A stretch of DNA of 40,736 nucleotides from Chara braunii. Its lineage: Eukaryota; Streptophyta; Charophyceae; Charales; Characeae. Where the stretch lies: the NCBI GenBank assembly GCA_003427395.1, contig BFEA01000210.1:120621-161356 (forward strand), in the 5' to 3' direction. The notes under the pieces are model-generated. The model had not been told where the DNA came from. It worked only from the letters and a program-made list of their open reading frames with translations, and did not search any database. How positions within the stretch are numbered: the stretch's first letter is position 1; each line of letters begins with the position of its first letter. Below are positions 21,018 through 30,740 of this stretch, in pieces. Position numbers and translations under genes: made by a program.

Positions 21018-21173
21018 CGCCGCACGGGACACGAAACGAAAAACGAGACGAGTGCATCTTCCTGCAGAAAATGGCCAGGTTCATCGGTTTGCTATAAATA
21101 GTAACGAGTGTATTTTGCCACCTTTCGTGGGCAGATGCACTCGTTTCGTTTACGTTTCGTGTGCGGTGCGGTG
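21018..21173. repeat. Foldback element 1 (about 43-bp inverted arms)
   Basis: The left arm around 21,029-21,062 (ACACGAAACG ... CGAGTGCATCT) pairs with 21,130-21,162, with small indels, and weaker pairing extends to about 21,018 and 21,173. The spacer is about 67 bases. The size and layout fit a miniature inverted-repeat element. No flanking duplication could be fixed. Confidence 0.6.
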
Positions 21174-21449
21174 AGACCCAATACCTTGTAGCGGTAACTT
21201 CAGTAGAGTCACCAAAAACGCATTATAATTGCACTATGGGACAAGATACAGTTTGCAATCCCACTTCGGGCGCCCTCCCTGGCCAGAAAGCTGGGTTGTA
21301 TACATTTCCCGAACTGCTTTTGGATAAAGTGTATTTTCGCCCGGTGCAATTTTTCGAACTCTTTTTTGCGACTTTCCCCCCCCGCCCGTAGTTTCCCCTA
21401 CCTTGTCTTCTTAGTAGCCAAGGGTTGACACAACTAAGATAACTCCAAG

Positions 21450-21582
21450 ACATTGGGCCTCGCCACACCACTCTCAAAATATGAAAAGGACAAAAGTGCG
21501 GCTGGTGCATCTGGCCATGTTCTAGCCGAAAGTTCATTCACATTTTCCAAATTTTCGAGTGTGGTGTGGCGAGGCCCATTGT
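21450..21582. repeat. Foldback element 2 (about 31-bp inverted arms)
   Basis: GGGCCTCGCCACACCAC in the left arm (21,450-21,480) is mirrored in the right arm (21,551-21,582). The arms match over about 31 bases with a two-base gap, and the spacer is 70 bases. It is unrelated in sequence to the foldback at 21,018 but similar in size. It may be a miniature inverted-repeat element or a hairpin RNA precursor. Confidence 0.6.
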
Positions 21583-21658
21583 TCACTTAGGTCATCATAA
21601 CCATGAAGTTCAAGTTCCGGGCCAAGTTGAAACAGAAGATAGTCATGTGCAACCAAGT

Positions 21659-21659
<1 letters not shown>

Positions 21660-21698
<39 letters not shown>
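21660..21698. repeat. T tract, 39 bases
   Basis: A pure T run directly follows the host-exon donor region when read on the minus strand, where it is A39. It could be the tail of a tiny retroposed copy or slippage DNA. No element body can be assigned. Confidence 0.8.
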
Positions 21699-21699
<1 letters not shown>

Positions 21700-21730
21700 A
21701 AGACCTGGAGGAAGGAGCTCGTGTGTGTAC

Positions 21731-21799
21731 CAGATCTCTCAGCTTAGCAATGAGCTGCCGCTTCTCTTCTGCCAGGGCATCATGATCCATAAGAAGAAC
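21731..21799 (-). CDS. Candidate host exon B, 69 nt, coiled-coil segment
   Basis: On the minus strand a GTGTGTGTAG acceptor precedes 69 bases that translate without a stop into VLLMDHDALAEEKRQLIAKL followed by RDL, and a GT donor follows. The length is 23 codons, phase 0 at both ends. The residues have a heptad pattern with charged flanks, as in a coiled coil. It does not look like any transposon protein here. Together with the exon at 28,856-28,930 it suggests a minus-strand gene with large, repeat-filled introns. I do not recognise the gene. Chance open frames of this size are common, so support rests on the splice sites and composition. Confidence 0.4.
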
Positions 21800-21847
21800 C
21801 TACACACACATTCACCATTTACATATGAGTGAAGTTAGGTTCTCACA

Positions 21848-21870
21848 AAAAAAAAAAAAAAAAAAAAAAA
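21848..21870. repeat. A tract, 23 bases
   Basis: A pure A run lies upstream of the candidate exon acceptor when read on the minus strand. No element body is assignable. Confidence 0.75.
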
Positions 21871-21978
21871 CTTTGGCGCAAGCCACAACCTTGAATCCAA
21901 AAAAAAAGAAAAACGAAAGAGTTTCAAACTTCAAATAGAAGAAAAAGTTCAAAAAACTGAAATGGTGAAATGGACTTG

Positions 21979-22045
21979 CTTTTTTTTTAAATGGAGCATT
22001 GTCTTTATAAAAGCCCGGAACCGAGCCCGACGTCCCTTACAAAGT
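21979..22045 (-). mobile_element. Degenerate LINE/SINE tail
   Basis: A short T run, then AATGGAGC and a block whose minus strand reads GGGACGTCGGGCTCGGTTCC, resembles the shared tail (GGGACGCTGGGCCCGGTTCC). The hairpin arms are only partly kept. It is probably the last ~70 bases of an old insertion. Confidence 0.4.
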
Positions 22046-22259
22046 AAGTGGGGGCCTCAGTGGGCAAGGCATCACCGGCCAAGCACATCGAGGGCACCAC
22101 TAGATTTCACCCCACAGCCAACTCCACAACCAACTCCACAGCCCCAACAACTGAAAAATCAACGAAAATTATCATCAAAATCTAACTTATCACCAAGAGA
22201 TGAAAACAATAAGGATTTCGCACTGATCTACCCTAATATCTAATTAACAAAGACAGCCG

Positions 22260-22433
22260 CAACAATTCCAACCTATACCTTCCCTGAATACGTAATTAAC
22301 AAAAACAATCACAAAAATTTCAAATCTATACAAACTTCCTTCTCAATCGCAACAATTCCAACCTATACCTTCCCTGAATACGTAATTAGCAAAAACAACC
22401 ACAAAAATTTCAAATCTATACAAACTTCCTTCT
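22260..22433. repeat. 90-bp tandem repeat, two copies
   Basis: CAACAATTCCAACCTATACC at 22,260 recurs at 22,350, with near identity across 90 bases. A diverged third copy starts near 22,689. The DNA is A/C-rich and non-coding. The stretch 22,434-22,688 between them shows no recognised feature. Confidence 0.85.
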
Positions 22434-22769
22434 CTAAATTAGGAAATTCCACGTGATCAAGCTTAGATGTACAAGGCAGTTAAGCAAAGACCGTCCAGGA
22501 TAGCAGGCTCAATGGGGGAGGAAGCATCAAGCCCTACATCTCGGATGATGTCTCACTGACCAGCAACTGCCGTGTGCCGACGAGAAAAATTCTAATCACA
22601 AGCCAGCAACATTGGGACTCACCAGTCAAATCGAAGAATAAGGTACGACAGAGTAAAAGACTAAAACTAATAATGGATTAGCACTGAACAACAATTTCCA
22701 ACTCTACATCTTCCCTAAATACCTAGTGAACAAAAATTCACAAAAATTTCAACTCTATACGTTAGTAAC

Positions 22770-24345
22770 TTAGTATAGGGCCCTGCAGTGGTCCTCTGTG
22801 GGATAGCTGACATGGGGGGCGTGTGTTAGCGCTAGCACAAGCGCTATGGCTGGCGGGCGCCGGGCCGCCGCAGCACGCGGATGGTGGCATGCTGGTTGCT
22901 TGCAGGCGAGGCGCTGGCTGGTCGGAGGTGGCGGGGCGCTGGCTTCTCGCAGGTTGCGAGGCGCTGGCTTCTCGCGAGTGGCGAGGCGCTGGCTGTGTGA
23001 GTGCAGCGAGGCGCTGGCTGCTGGCGGGGGGCGAGGCGCTGGCAACAGGTGAGTGGTGGGGCGCTGTAGGGGGGCGGGAAAATGGGATAGGAAGGTTTGA
23101 ACTAATGTCCGGCGGGGGGTGACAAAGGGGTAGGACTCAGTTATTAAGTAGCACAAAATTCGTTGGAGATAGGGGACCTCAAAACACGCAAAGGGCCTTC
23201 TTTGCCAAGAAGCTTCTGCGGCCCTCCATGGCTTCCACCTGATGTCCAGTCCGTCAGTTAAGTCAGAGAATTTGTTGAGTGGATCTTGCCACAGCTGACG
23301 GTAAACTGAAATAATCGTTGCCCTGGCTGCGCGGTCCTTTTCCTCAAAACTCGCCTGTTTCATTTGTTTTCATGCTCCCTGCGTTCTGGTTCTGATCTCT
23401 TCTTCTATTGCCTGTTGGGCTTGTTGCAGGCCAAATTGGTGGTCTTTCCTTTCGAAGGCGCACCTTGCTCGCCACGTGAGCATCAGAACCTGAAGCCGCA
23501 TATAACTGAAAAGATTGACTGCGTAGGGAGACCATTGGGCCATCAGATGCTGGTTTTTCCCTAGGAGGATTAGTCCCAGGTCCCACGGTATGTGGTGATC
23601 AGTGAGCGAGTGAAACGCGGCGTCCCACCATTGCCATATTTGGGTGGCCATAGGCCCATAGGACGTGCCAGCAGGCAGTGTTCCAGTGTCGCCCTTGCCG
23701 GCGACGTTGCTCTGCCACAGTAAGAGCAAATGGGGGACAGCAATCCTTTCTGTTCCAGGTTCGTCCTGGATACCAACCAATCGAGGGTGGGGAGACAACA
23801 GTGCAAAATCTGCCATTGGAGAGATCTGAGGTTAGTTGGCATGAATTTTGAGTAGGTTTTCCACGACAGATTCTGCACCAATTGTGCATCCAGCAGTGAG
23901 TCACATTCCCATCTTCGGGATAGAATTTGGTTAAGGGGTAAGTCTGGGCACGAGGCTCGGTAGGCCCCTTTAACCGAGTACTCCCAGAAGCTCATGGGTT
24001 CGTGGCCCGACCATTCCCATTCGTCCGGATCAAACTGGAGCCTTGCCACCGGCGTGGTTGGCTCGTACACATAGAATCCTTTTTCAGTGTCCCCCACCAC
24101 CCTTACTTGCATAAGCCCTCCCCATCCCTCAGTGGCGTCCAGGTCTTCAGTTCTGACAATTTTAGAGAACCTGGCGTCCGGGAGCTGGGGCTGGTAGGCC
24201 TCCAATGAGCATTTGCCTGCATTCGTATTGAGGACTCTATATATGACCCGAGAGCGGACACGGTCAGCAAAGTTAACCACCCAGTCATTTCGTTGGACGG
24301 AGGGACCTCTTTTGAGGGCAAGATGTCAGGAGAGCGGGATAGCCT
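22770..24345 (-). pseudogene. LINE-C ORF2 C-terminal region
   Basis: The minus-strand frames are 24,280-23,570, 23,816-23,370 and 23,363-22,770. The first aligns block by block with LINE-A ORF2 (LKRGPS...NDW, then FDPDEWEW, then the W......P.NL.SLQWQ..H.CLPT.DWL..RT.LEQ run) and ends in the zinc ribbon C..C. A frameshift near 23,700 moves the zinc ribbon His/Cys into the second frame. TGA 23,370-23,372 is in frame with the third segment. The final helix differs from LINE-A, so this is a related but distinct LINE lineage. Its lower end overlaps the GC-rich minisatellite. It is inactive. Confidence 0.75.
22906..23070. repeat. 25-bp GC-rich minisatellite, about 6-7 units
   Basis: G(C/T)G(A/G)GGCGCTGG units start at 22,906, 22,931, 22,956, 22,981, 23,006, 23,031 and 23,056, exactly 25 bases apart, with variable centres such as TTCTCGCG. 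A weaker unit may start at 22,881. The strict period shows slippage or unequal-crossover growth. Confidence 0.88.
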
Positions 24346-24715
24346 CCGTCAACTGACTAGCTTTGACCCACAGAACATGGTGCAGAGTAGTGGGTACCCT
24401 CATCATGACACTTAAGGCAACCTACAGAACAATATCAGCTGGAGAGGGTGGTATGATACTCAGCCGGGGGGACCAGCACTAGGGCCTGCAAAATTCCGCA
24501 GTGTAACAGGGGTTATCTGGAATTTCTCGAGTTACGGAGTTGGACCAAGTTCCAGTTGGGGCAACTCTCGCTTAGGCCTGCGAAGGTTAGGCAATAGGGC
24601 AATCAATGCTTCACAACAATCTAACTTGTGCATGCCAAAGTGCTGGTTCATCAATTACTGAGGACTACAGTATACTGCGCAGGTGGCATGTAATATATCA
24701 TTGGACTGGTTACAG
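24346..24715. other. Unassigned stretch between LINE-C parts
   Basis: No gene is seen. It may be the body of the plus-strand insertion whose tail ends at 24,914, but I find no homologous stretch in the window to prove that. Confidence 0.35.
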
Positions 24716-24914
24716 GGACGCTGGACCCGTTTTTCAACAGGTGACGCTTAAAAAACATGAAAAAGAAGGATGTATCCAATGGGCCGCTGGACCCGACTTC
24801 CAGCAGGTGTTGCTCCTCACCAATAGATGGAGCCTCCCCGACGGTGCTAGTTGTGTCTGCTCTTATCCGCACACCTAGCACCCGATCAGGTTGTTCGTTC
24901 AAAAAATAAAAAAT
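24716..24914 (+). mobile_element. LINE 3' end with both tail hairpins, plus strand
   Basis: GGGACGCTGGACCC occurs at 24,716 in a worn copy. A better hairpin 1 follows at 24,786-24,791 / 24,799-24,804 (GCTGGA / TCCAGC), then ATAGATGG and AGCC. Hairpin 2 is 24,843-24,850 / 24,875-24,882 (GGTGCTAG / CTAGCACC) with loop CTGCTCTTATC. An A-rich tail AAAAAATAAAAAA ends at 24,914. The two adjacent tail-like segments suggest a dimer or two successive insertions. It interrupts the minus-strand LINE-C. Confidence 0.7.
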
Positions 24915-25990
24915 GTTCATTTTGACGAAATGGTAATTTAAGGATATTTTTCCTCTGTATCGTGCAAATGCATGTAAGTAGATCGTCCGTCGACCAGATG
25001 TTACTAGGTTTTATTTTGAGTTGTTGGGTGCCTAAAAACGTGTTATGTGTATGCCATTGTAGCCCTTCTTCCTTATTGTCTTCGAATCTCACGTAGAGAT
25101 CCTTATAGGCCATCTTCAGGTTCTTTGATGACACGCTGATGGTGGCCATTGCCCCCGGTTCGTAATGGTTTGTAATAAAATCCGTAACCTCATGGACCCG
25201 TAATGCCCCTTCCCTCTCCATATGTCAACCGTGCAATGTCATCCTCCATATGCAGGGGCATATGGGTCCTCTGAGTCAACAGGTGACAGACCTAGTTCCC
25301 ATTTTTCTATCTTCCTCCTGATCGGAAGCACCAACACTTTGTCACCCTCCGACAGGCTTTTGTAGTACAACCCTTTTTCGATGAGGTGACGCATTTTGGA
25401 CCGCTTTGAAAGTCCTGATTCATCTGCTGTTTTCAAGGTCTCGTCCTCTCCCTGCTCAGTTTGCTCAGTGTGCATAGCCGGTTGTGTATGATCAAAGGGG
25501 TGAGGAGGGGGCTTGTCCATGCGATCTAGATTCATTGTCCCTTCGGACAGATCTGGCGTCCTTGTCGTTGTAGGGGGCTGGAATTTTTGGTGCACGATAT
25601 TCCAGACTCTGTGCAGCACCTGTTGCCAGTCCGTGTCCGGGAATAGACCTTGCCCCAAGGCGTGTTCAGGCTGGGGCTCTCATCCAGCAAGGAAAAAAGT
25701 TGTACATAAGCCTTATCCCAGTATGACTCTGTTTGGCCTGTATATAGTGCCTGGAGTTGGCCAATTAACCATTCCGCCAGGCACCTCAGCTTGGTCTCAA
25801 CATCCTCTTCCCCTTGTGACCCCAAGCCTCGGGTGCCCTATCCATCATCTCCTCATCTTGAGGGCCCACCTCTTTCAGGCACCTGGCACCATCCTGACTC
25901 GTGCTTTTCTTTTTCTTTCCCTGTTTGCGATCTCTCTTCACACGTTTGCACCATTTGTTTGATATTTGTCCTTCAGGACATCCGTTAAAA
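24915..25990 (-). pseudogene. LINE-C copy of the middle ORF
   Basis: The frames 25,825-25,532, 25,658-25,239 and 25,221-24,915 match the LINE-A middle ORF in order: an AEWLIGQL helix, the GQGLFPDTDWQQVLHRVW block, a linker, SKMRHLIEKG, VLVLPIRR...WELGLSP, and the C-terminal NIWSTDDLL helix. At least two frameshifts separate the segments. The insertion tail at 24,914 truncates the end. ORF1 is absent above 25,990, and the ORF2 endonuclease and RT are missing between here and 24,345. The element is therefore both 5'-truncated and internally deleted, or two fragments lie side by side. Confidence 0.65.
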
Positions 25991-26099
25991 TCGAAACCAT
26001 ACAAAGTACATTAGCATGCCCCCTGCGCAAGGCTGAAAAAAGGAAAAACGAAAAAGAAAGAAAAAAGAGAGAATACATAAATAAATAAATTGTTTACTA

Positions 26100-26350
26100 C
26101 TTTTAATAGACGTTCCTTATGGCGGGCCGCAGCGCGACCGGGAGCGCTGCGCCCCGCCCATCTTGCCGACGGGCTATGGAGATGTGGGTAGGCGCGGACA
26201 GCGCATGGCGACGAGAGGCGATCAGGTGCAACAACGAAAGTGGATGCGGCGCATAGCGATGAAGGACGACAAGGAGCTGTGGTGAACGGAGTGACGCGAA
26301 GGCATGTGGCGCATGGTGATGAAGGGCGATGGGGAACAGAGGCGGGCGAA
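26100..26350. repeat. GC-rich DNA with degenerate ~60-bp repeats
   Basis: GCGCATxGxGATGAAGG-type units occur near 26,190, 26,247 and 26,308, about 60 bases apart. Frames through it on the minus strand (26,483-26,103) are His/Pro/Ala-rich repeats and are not credible genes. An A-rich stretch (26,033-26,090) lies beside it. Confidence 0.5.
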
Positions 26351-26450
26351 GAGGTGCGGAAGAGGAAGGGTGTGGGCAGGGCGTGTGATGAATGACGACG
26401 GGTGAAAGGAAGAGGGTGTAGGGCGGGGGGTTGGGAGGGGTGCTCCATCG

Positions 26451-27370
26451 CTTGCTACTTTGTCTCGCCGTTGGAGTCATCATCAGCTACGGGGCACTCA
26501 TGAAGGTTTTCCTCTTGAAGACATGCGTATAGGGCGAATTTTTTGAAAGGGGCAACAAATTGGGTTGGTGATGAGGTCTCCTCTTCTCTTTTTCTTCAAC
26601 AGGTAGGTAAGTGGATATAGATGGATGCTTGAACCCCCTGTGGTGCCTTGTTAACGGGTTTGGCAAGGTGGAGCCGCACTGTTTTCTTGTTTCCTTTTGG
26701 AAAATGGAAGACGGTCGTTAAAGTTTTCGGTGCTAGCGTTGCTCAGAGCCTAGGTGCTGGCAATGGGAGGTGGTTCTCCTCCCCCGAAGATGCTGGGGTA
26801 GGGTTTGAGGGAGCTGTGGTAAGGTGGGGGCTGTTGATGAAAAAGGGAGAGGGAGTATTTTCTGGATTGTTGCTCTTATCGTGCATCCTAGATTAGTCCG
26901 GAGGTCATGCTTAGGGTTGTTAGGGTGTTGGTCTATCTTGATGTTAATATTGAGTACATTCTCATGATTAGTCGGATAAGTTTTTCCTTCTCACTTTTTG
27001 AAAAGTTCGAATACAAATCTGAAAATACAAGAGTCATAATCTGAACTCGTAAGTTATAATTCTCTCAACAAGGATTTCTCAGTTCTCAATTTACATAATC
27101 ATTTTTGTCTAGTGTCCTTCTTAAATTTTTCCGAATATTTCTGATCTATCTTTGATTTTCTTTTTAAATTTTCCCATGGTCGAGGTTCGAAATCTAATTT
27201 GAACATCTCTTTTCGAATACCTAACTCTAAATTCGTATTATCTCTTATTTCTTTCTTAAATACTATATCCTTTGTATGCAATTGAATTCTTACGTTTTGA
27301 ACTCGATATGTTGTTTTTTTTAATTTGACCTAATTCTACTCGTTAGATTCTGAACAGGAGCCTCATGAGG
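26451..27370. other. No recognised gene
   Basis: Plus-strand frame 26,648-26,896 (82 codons) matches nothing I know. AT-rich DNA fills 26,980-27,350. Confidence 0.45.
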
Positions 27371-27379
27371 TGGTCAAAT

Positions 27380-27927
27380 GGAATATCTCGTAGGGTCTCG
27401 GATTTTCTTGTTTTGAAGTAGGGGGTGAAAGGCATCAAAGGATTCTTTGCAAGGATAGAGAGGGGGTAAAATATGGTTGTTCAACGGGTACCGGCTAGGG
27501 GGAGCCCTTAACAGATGCGATTGGCGTTGGGTAGTTAGGTTGTCCAATGGGTACCGGTTGTTGAGGGCGACCTTTAGCACGATCGGCGTTGGGCAGTGTT
27601 GTTCACCTCCTTGATGACGGAGACTGGAATTCTTGTGGGGGCAAGGAATTTCAGGGTGATGATGGTGCCTGCCCCCTGCTGAGATAAGCTATTCTCTGGG
27701 CTCCTTACGAGGACGGAGTTGGGAAGGTGAATAAGGTCATCCCTTCAATAATGGAGGCGGGATCTTTCAGGTCGTCTGTTTCAGGGCTTGCTGGTTTCCT
27801 ATTTTTGTTCTATATTTTGTCAGAGGTTTGTCAGAGGTTTGTTAAGTCGTCAGAAGTCGTCAGAAGTTGTTTTGTAACCAAGGCCGGGTAATGGCTCCGG
27901 CATCTTAATTTTTTTCCATTCAAAAAA
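27380..27927 (+). mobile_element. Non-autonomous repeat, copy with worn tail
   Basis: This unit is shared with 27,955-28,240: TTTGAAG...GGGGGTGAAAGGCATCAAA...GATTCTTT, two GGGTACCGG sub-units 63 bp apart (27,486 and 27,549), and GACGGAGACTGG. It ends in GCCGGGTAATGGC and CATTCAAAAAA (27,883-27,927), a truncated form of the SINE-like tail without the hairpin. It is non-coding. Confidence 0.6.
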
Positions 27928-27954
27928 CTAACGGGGCATCTTGTGGAGCTTTTG

Positions 27955-28840
27955 GGGACCTGCTTTGAAGCAAGGGGTCAGGGGCATCAAATGATTCTTT
28001 ACAAGGACGAAGAGGGGGAGGAAATAGGGCTGCTCGATGGGTACCGGCTACAGGGGCCTCTTATCAGATGCGATTGGCGTCAGGTAGTTTAAGTTGGCTG
28101 ATGGGTACCGGCTGATGAGAGTGAACTCTGGCGCGATTGGCGTTGGGTAGTGTTAGTTCACCACCTCGACGACGGAGACTGGGATTCTTGCGGGGGCAAA
28201 GAATGTCAGGGTGATGATGGTGCTCGGCCCCCGCGGAGAAGAGGCTCTCTGAAGTTCTTCACGACGACGGAGTTGGGAAGGACGAAGGTGATTGGGAAGG
28301 AGGAAGTTGGCAGTGGATGCGATTGGAGCTGAAATTTCGGCGGGTACTGGCCACTGGCCGCTAACTTCACCCGGATCAGTCTGCGTTTCTTCCCTTCGAT
28401 GATGGAGGCAGGATTGTTCTGTGGGGCTATTTTTCCAAAAAGAGGTTGAGTGGGATGAATAGATGGTTGGATATCAAGCGTCCTACTAGTGAGGGGGCTA
28501 GCTTGTAGGATGGAAATAGGGTACAGCAGCAGTGGAGATGGTGGCTCTGCTGCAGTAAGTCTTGCCGGAGTAAGGTAAAGAGGATATGATGGGGGGATCT
28601 TTGAGTTGTTTTCCGAAATTTGCCTATTTTGAAGCTTCTGTAGTGATTTTCTCAGTACATCAAATTCTTCTTAGCCCCGGGATCTTAACCTTTCAAAATT
28701 CTTTCAAAATTCTATGTCAACTTTCATATGAGACGCTGGGCCCGGTTCCCAGCACGTGCTGCTCCCCACGAATAGATTGGAGCCTTGTATAAAAATAAAA
28801 ATAAAACAATAAAAAAAACAAAAAAAAAACACAGTTATCC
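27955..28840 (+). mobile_element. Non-autonomous repeat with SINE-like tail
   Basis: The 5' part (27,955-28,240) repeats the unit at 27,380, again with two GGGTACCGG sub-units (28,039 and 28,103). The 3' part (28,442-28,810) repeats the body seen at 7,355-7,912. Hairpin GCAGCAG / CTGCTGC (28,526-28,532 / 28,547-28,553) corresponds to GCAACAGAG / CTCTGTTGC at 7,617-7,625 / 7,633-7,641, which is one compensated pair. The tail has GCTGGG (28,735-28,740) / CCCAGC (28,748-28,753), then GGAGCC and an A-rich end. This is the fullest copy of the family in the window. It encodes no protein. Confidence 0.65.
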
Positions 28841-28855
28841 TCATTGATCATTTAC

Positions 28856-28930
28856 ATGCTGCGCGTCCTTGAGATGTTTAACCTCTGTCGCTAACTGCCG
28901 ATTATCATCCAAACACGCTTTAGCAATTGC
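28856..28930 (-). CDS. Candidate host exon A, 75 nt, coiled-coil segment
   Basis: On the minus strand an acceptor CAATGTGCAG, with a pyrimidine-rich stretch before it, precedes 75 open bases (AIAKACLDDNRQLATEVKHL, then KDAQH) and a GTAAAT donor. The length is 25 codons, phase 0 at both ends. The residues suit an amphipathic coiled coil. If not spliced, the frame stops six bases after HVN (DQ then TGA), so it could also be a terminal exon. It lies 7 kb upstream, in the minus sense, of the similar exon at 21,731-21,799, and both may belong to one gene. The family is not recognised. Confidence 0.42.
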
Positions 28931-29282
28931 CTGCACATTGTCAACAAGAGGAATTTGAATTAACTTTTGATTCAAGTCAGAAGGGAAGGCCTGTGTGAAG
29001 TAGCTGAGAGGCTTCCTAGTGGTAGGGAGGTAATGAAGGTGAATTGAAAGAACTTGAAAGACAATGAAAGATTTGAGAGAAAATATGGGAAAGTAAAATA
29101 AAATAAAAGAAAAAAGAAAAAAGAAAAAAAGGGAAGTAGCTGAGAGGAAGATTCCCAACCAACCAATCAATCACAACACCACACCCATCAGATAGATGCT
29201 GACGAAACAGAAAATGACTTCAGAATATGATAAAATAGGAAAATAGGAAAATAACTTCACAGTAGCAGTCACCTAAATGGAT

Positions 29283-29511
29283 CCATTTAACCATTGCATC
29301 ACTGAGCCGGCTAGTGACTCCCTTGCAGTGCTGGGTAGAAGTCTCACGCCCAGGACGTGAGCTACCTAGCCTCATGTGCACATGGGCTGAGTTCGCTCAG
29401 GGTACACCAGGTCATGGCTGAAAATACATGCTTGGGTCCCAGCACGTGCAGCTCCCCACGAACAGATTGGAGCATTGTCCCAAAAAAAAAAAAAAGAAAA
29501 AAAAAAAAAGA
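29283..29511 (+). mobile_element. SINE-like insertion
   Basis: GAGCCGGCTAGTGACTCCCT and TGGGTAGAAGT near 29,302-29,342 recur in altered form near 30,624-30,672. The segment ends with a shortened hairpin 1 (CTTGGGTCCCAGC), CTCCCCACGAACAGATTGG, AGC and an A-rich tail to 29,511. The 5' limit is uncertain. It sits directly against a LINE C-terminal fragment. Confidence 0.5.
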
Positions 29512-30340
29512 AGAGTGGAAAGGGAGGAAAGGATGGAACAGATGAAGCAACATTTCGAGCTCGAGCTCACACACCGGTGGTTGAGAAAAAAGCACACGCT
29601 GGACCTTCTTCACAGATCCAAAGATATCTCGGAATGGATCTCTCAGTTCTGCCATGGCCATGACTGGCTGGGGGGGGACCGTAGGGGGTGGAGTGCACAG
29701 GTGTGCTGTTGAGGGGGGGGGGGGGGGGAAAGAGCAGAAGGAAGACAGGAAGTGGAAGAGGACACAAGGGCAGATGTGCCCTGGGACCACCACCTTCGCT
29801 TCAACAAGTGGACCTTCTTCACAGATCCAAAGATATCTCGGAACGGATCTCTCAGTTCTGCCATGACTGGCTGGGGGGGGATCGTGGGGGGTGGATTGCA
29901 CAGGTGTGCTGCTGGTGGNGGGGGGGGGGGGGGGGGGGGGGGGGGGCAGAGCAGAAGGAAGACAGGAAATGGAAGAGGACACAAGAGCGGATGTGCCCCG
30001 GGACCACCACCTTCACTTCAAGAAGTGGACTGCAGTCGACCCCAGTAACCCTCTAAGAAAAGACTTCCCAGACCCATTCCCACCTCAACCGCTATCTCTG
30101 GATGTGAGGCTGAAAGGGCCCATGGAGACCACAGGGACAAGGTGGGGTTCTCAGACACAGAAAGTGGAGGGGAGGGACTCCCTTCAGGGATGCACTAATA
30201 CCCCTCGGTGCCCCCCTCTGCTCCCTAGGGCCTGTTCGGGGCAAAAGCCCAGGCAAATCAGTGACATTCTTACGTAGATGGTGGTCATGGGACACTGGAA
30301 CCTGTTTCCAGCAGTTGGGTTTCAGCAGTATTTTCAGAAA
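29512..30340 (+). pseudogene. 5'-truncated LINE end: ORF2 C-terminus and 3' UTR
   Basis: The plus-strand frame at 29,512-29,680 (EQMKQHFELELTHRW...LDLLHRSKDIS) matches the ORF2 tail at 40,080-40,250 and, more distantly, LINE-A at 10,130-10,020. The end of the protein (DFPDPFPPQPLSL) is at about 30,062-30,100. A worn hairpin 1 (CTGGA / TCCAG, 30,295-30,311) lies in the UTR. Inside, a ~210-bp segment is duplicated and two long G tracts (29,711-29,728 and 29,919-29,946) break the frame. It is inactive. Confidence 0.7.
29597..30025 (+). repeat. ~210-bp tandem duplication with G tracts
   Basis: GGACCTTCTTCACAGATCC at 29,602 recurs at 29,812, and GAGCAGAAGGAAGACAGGAA at about 29,732 recurs at about 29,950. 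Each copy contains a pure G run, one of them with an N at 29,919. The high identity indicates recent origin or ongoing slippage. Confidence 0.8.
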
Positions 30341-30360
30341 TGGCCTTGTTTTTTTTTTCT

Positions 30361-30500
30361 CTCAGCCGAAGCCGGGTAATGGCCCTGGTATCTCAAATCT
30401 TCCTGTGCACTTCCATTAGGGACGCTGGGCCCATTTCCCATCACGCGCTGCTCCCCACGAATAGATCGGAGCTTTGTATGTGTTAAAAAAAAAAAAAAAA
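30361..30500 (+). mobile_element. SINE-like tail copy
   Basis: AGCCGGGTAATGGCCC..GTATCTCAAA and a tail with GCTGGG (30,424-30,429) facing CCCATC (30,437-30,442) repeat the endings at 7,912 and 28,810. A 16-base A tract ends it. One hairpin pair is lost. The body upstream is missing, so only about 140 bases remain. Confidence 0.6.
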
Positions 30501-30532
30501 GCACGGTGCAATGAACTCACTTTCATCCCATC

Positions 30533-30740
30533 CCACTTTGCCTATTGGTTAAGTGCTCGGCCTGTTTTTCAGAACGTCATAGGTTCAATGGCTAGTGAGT
30601 TGATCTTGGACATGGTTGCATTCGCAAGAACTTTGAGCCGGCCAGGCTCCTTTGCAGCGCTTGGTAGAAGTCCGTTTTTCAAGAAAACTCCAAATTTATT
30701 ATATGTGCTGGAAACTGGGTCCAGTGTCCCTTACATTTAT
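30533..30740. other. tRNA-like boxes beside a SINE-type tail
   Basis: TTGGTTAAGTGCTCGG (30,545-30,560) resembles a tRNA A box, and AGGTTCAATGGC (30,582-30,593) resembles a B box at suitable spacing. Short CACT/AGTG ends could pair. A reversed hairpin 1 (GCTGGAAACTGGGTCCAG) lies at about 30,708-30,724. It could be a rearranged SINE head. No true tRNA fold is clear. Confidence 0.3.

Noticed and set aside
21093-21100. TATAAATA as a core promoter
   Set aside because: It lies in the spacer of a foldback element, with no gene start downstream.
22906-23070. CRISPR array
   Set aside because: The 25-bp units are contiguous with no unique spacers, and the setting is eukaryotic.
30533-30600. A functional tRNA gene
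   Set aside because: The A and B box likenesses are imperfect and no full cloverleaf could be drawn.
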